A stretch of DNA of 38,910 nucleotides from Polychytrium aggregatum (lineage: Eukaryota; Chytridiomycota; Chytridiomycetes; Polychytriales): positions 1 through 38,910 of the forward strand of contig NW_026516458.1 in the NCBI RefSeq assembly GCF_025602895.1, read 5' to 3'. Below the pieces are notes generated by a model. That model worked only from the letters and a program-made list of their open reading frames with translations, ran no database searches and had not been told where the DNA came from. Every line of letters starts with the position of its first letter. Position 1 is the stretch's first letter. A program made the translations under genes and the position numbers. This document shows positions 38,868 through 38,910 of this stretch, in pieces.

Positions 38868-38910
38868 TGGTAGCATCGGACGATCCCGCCGTCAATGCCT
38901 GTCTCCAGGC
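38867..38910 (+). CDS. gag: Gyp-D4 Gag, first codons only, cut by the window edge
   Basis: Starts with the same A(LTR)-TG(primer site) ATG and encodes MVASDDPAVNACLQ, matching D1 to D3. It shows that a further D element, or part of one, follows D3 in the same orientation through a common LTR. Nothing more can be said from this window. Confidence 0.88.
   Translation, partial: MVASDDPAVNACLQ

Noticed and set aside
1..38910. CRISPR arrays, rRNA, tRNA genes, bacterial-type operons or host genes
   Set aside because: None seen. The repeats present are LTRs and a leader repeat; the coding content is all Gypsy gag/pol.
1..38910. Repeat-induced point mutation
   Set aside because: Duplicated copies are GC-rich with long open frames. 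The differences seen are few and not concentrated as C-to-T stops.

Overview
The window is a block of eukaryotic, most likely fungal, transposon-rich DNA. I found no host gene, rRNA, tRNA or CRISPR array; nearly every base belongs to nested Ty3/Gypsy LTR retrotransposons. The fungal assignment is inference from GC-rich coding sequence, integrases with C-terminal chromodomains (chromovirus type), short TG...CA LTRs and 5-bp target duplications. I would not name a genus. Gyp-A to Gyp-F, D1 to D4 and Solo-G are local labels.

Layout. Gyp-A (minus strand, 1-5315) runs off the left edge; it sits in a plus-strand LTR (5316-5723, called F-prime, resembling the Gyp-F LTR). F-prime sits in the 5' LTR of an old element, Gyp-E2 (5724-5848 and 12212-12364). 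The same E2 LTR also carries a complete Gyp-B (5849-12206, target duplication GTTGC). The E2 gag is cut after 80 bases by Gyp-C (12365-28910). Gyp-C's single gag-pol frame is interrupted by Gyp-D1 (minus, 15241-20959, duplication CCTCT), Gyp-D2 (plus, 21562-27334, GAGGA), a solo LTR (27975-28283, TCCTG) and Gyp-E (from 28911). Gyp-E is cut in its reverse transcriptase by Gyp-F (from 31444). Gyp-F is cut after gag by Gyp-D3 (from 33145). D3's downstream LTR runs straight into another gag start (D4), giving an LTR-sharing tandem. The deepest chain is E2 > C > E > F > D3. Removing D1, D2 and Solo-G restores Gyp-C's reading frame at each site.

How the elements work. Gag makes the particle. Pol supplies protease, reverse transcriptase, RNase H and integrase. 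Families A, B, D, E and F place pol in the -1 frame and share one architecture at the gag/pol junction: a G-GGA-AAN heptamer (mutated by one base in B), a 5-8 nt spacer, then a hairpin that contains the gag stop codon. Gyp-C is one continuous frame. Priming falls into two groups. C and D have TGGTAGCATCGG at or near the LTR end, fitting the 3' end of initiator tRNA-Met. A, B, E, E2 and F instead carry a 9-12 nt site two bases after the LTR, complementary to their own LTR. Where a TATA-like box is visible, that complement begins exactly 39 bases after the box's first base. This is the arrangement expected of Tf1-type self-priming.

State of the copies. D1 looks intact: full motifs, perfect target duplication and two LTRs in which I see no difference. 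D2 has lost the first RNase H aspartate. D3 has two single-base insertions at the same place. B has two single-base insertions in pol and A has one. Some of these may be assembly errors.
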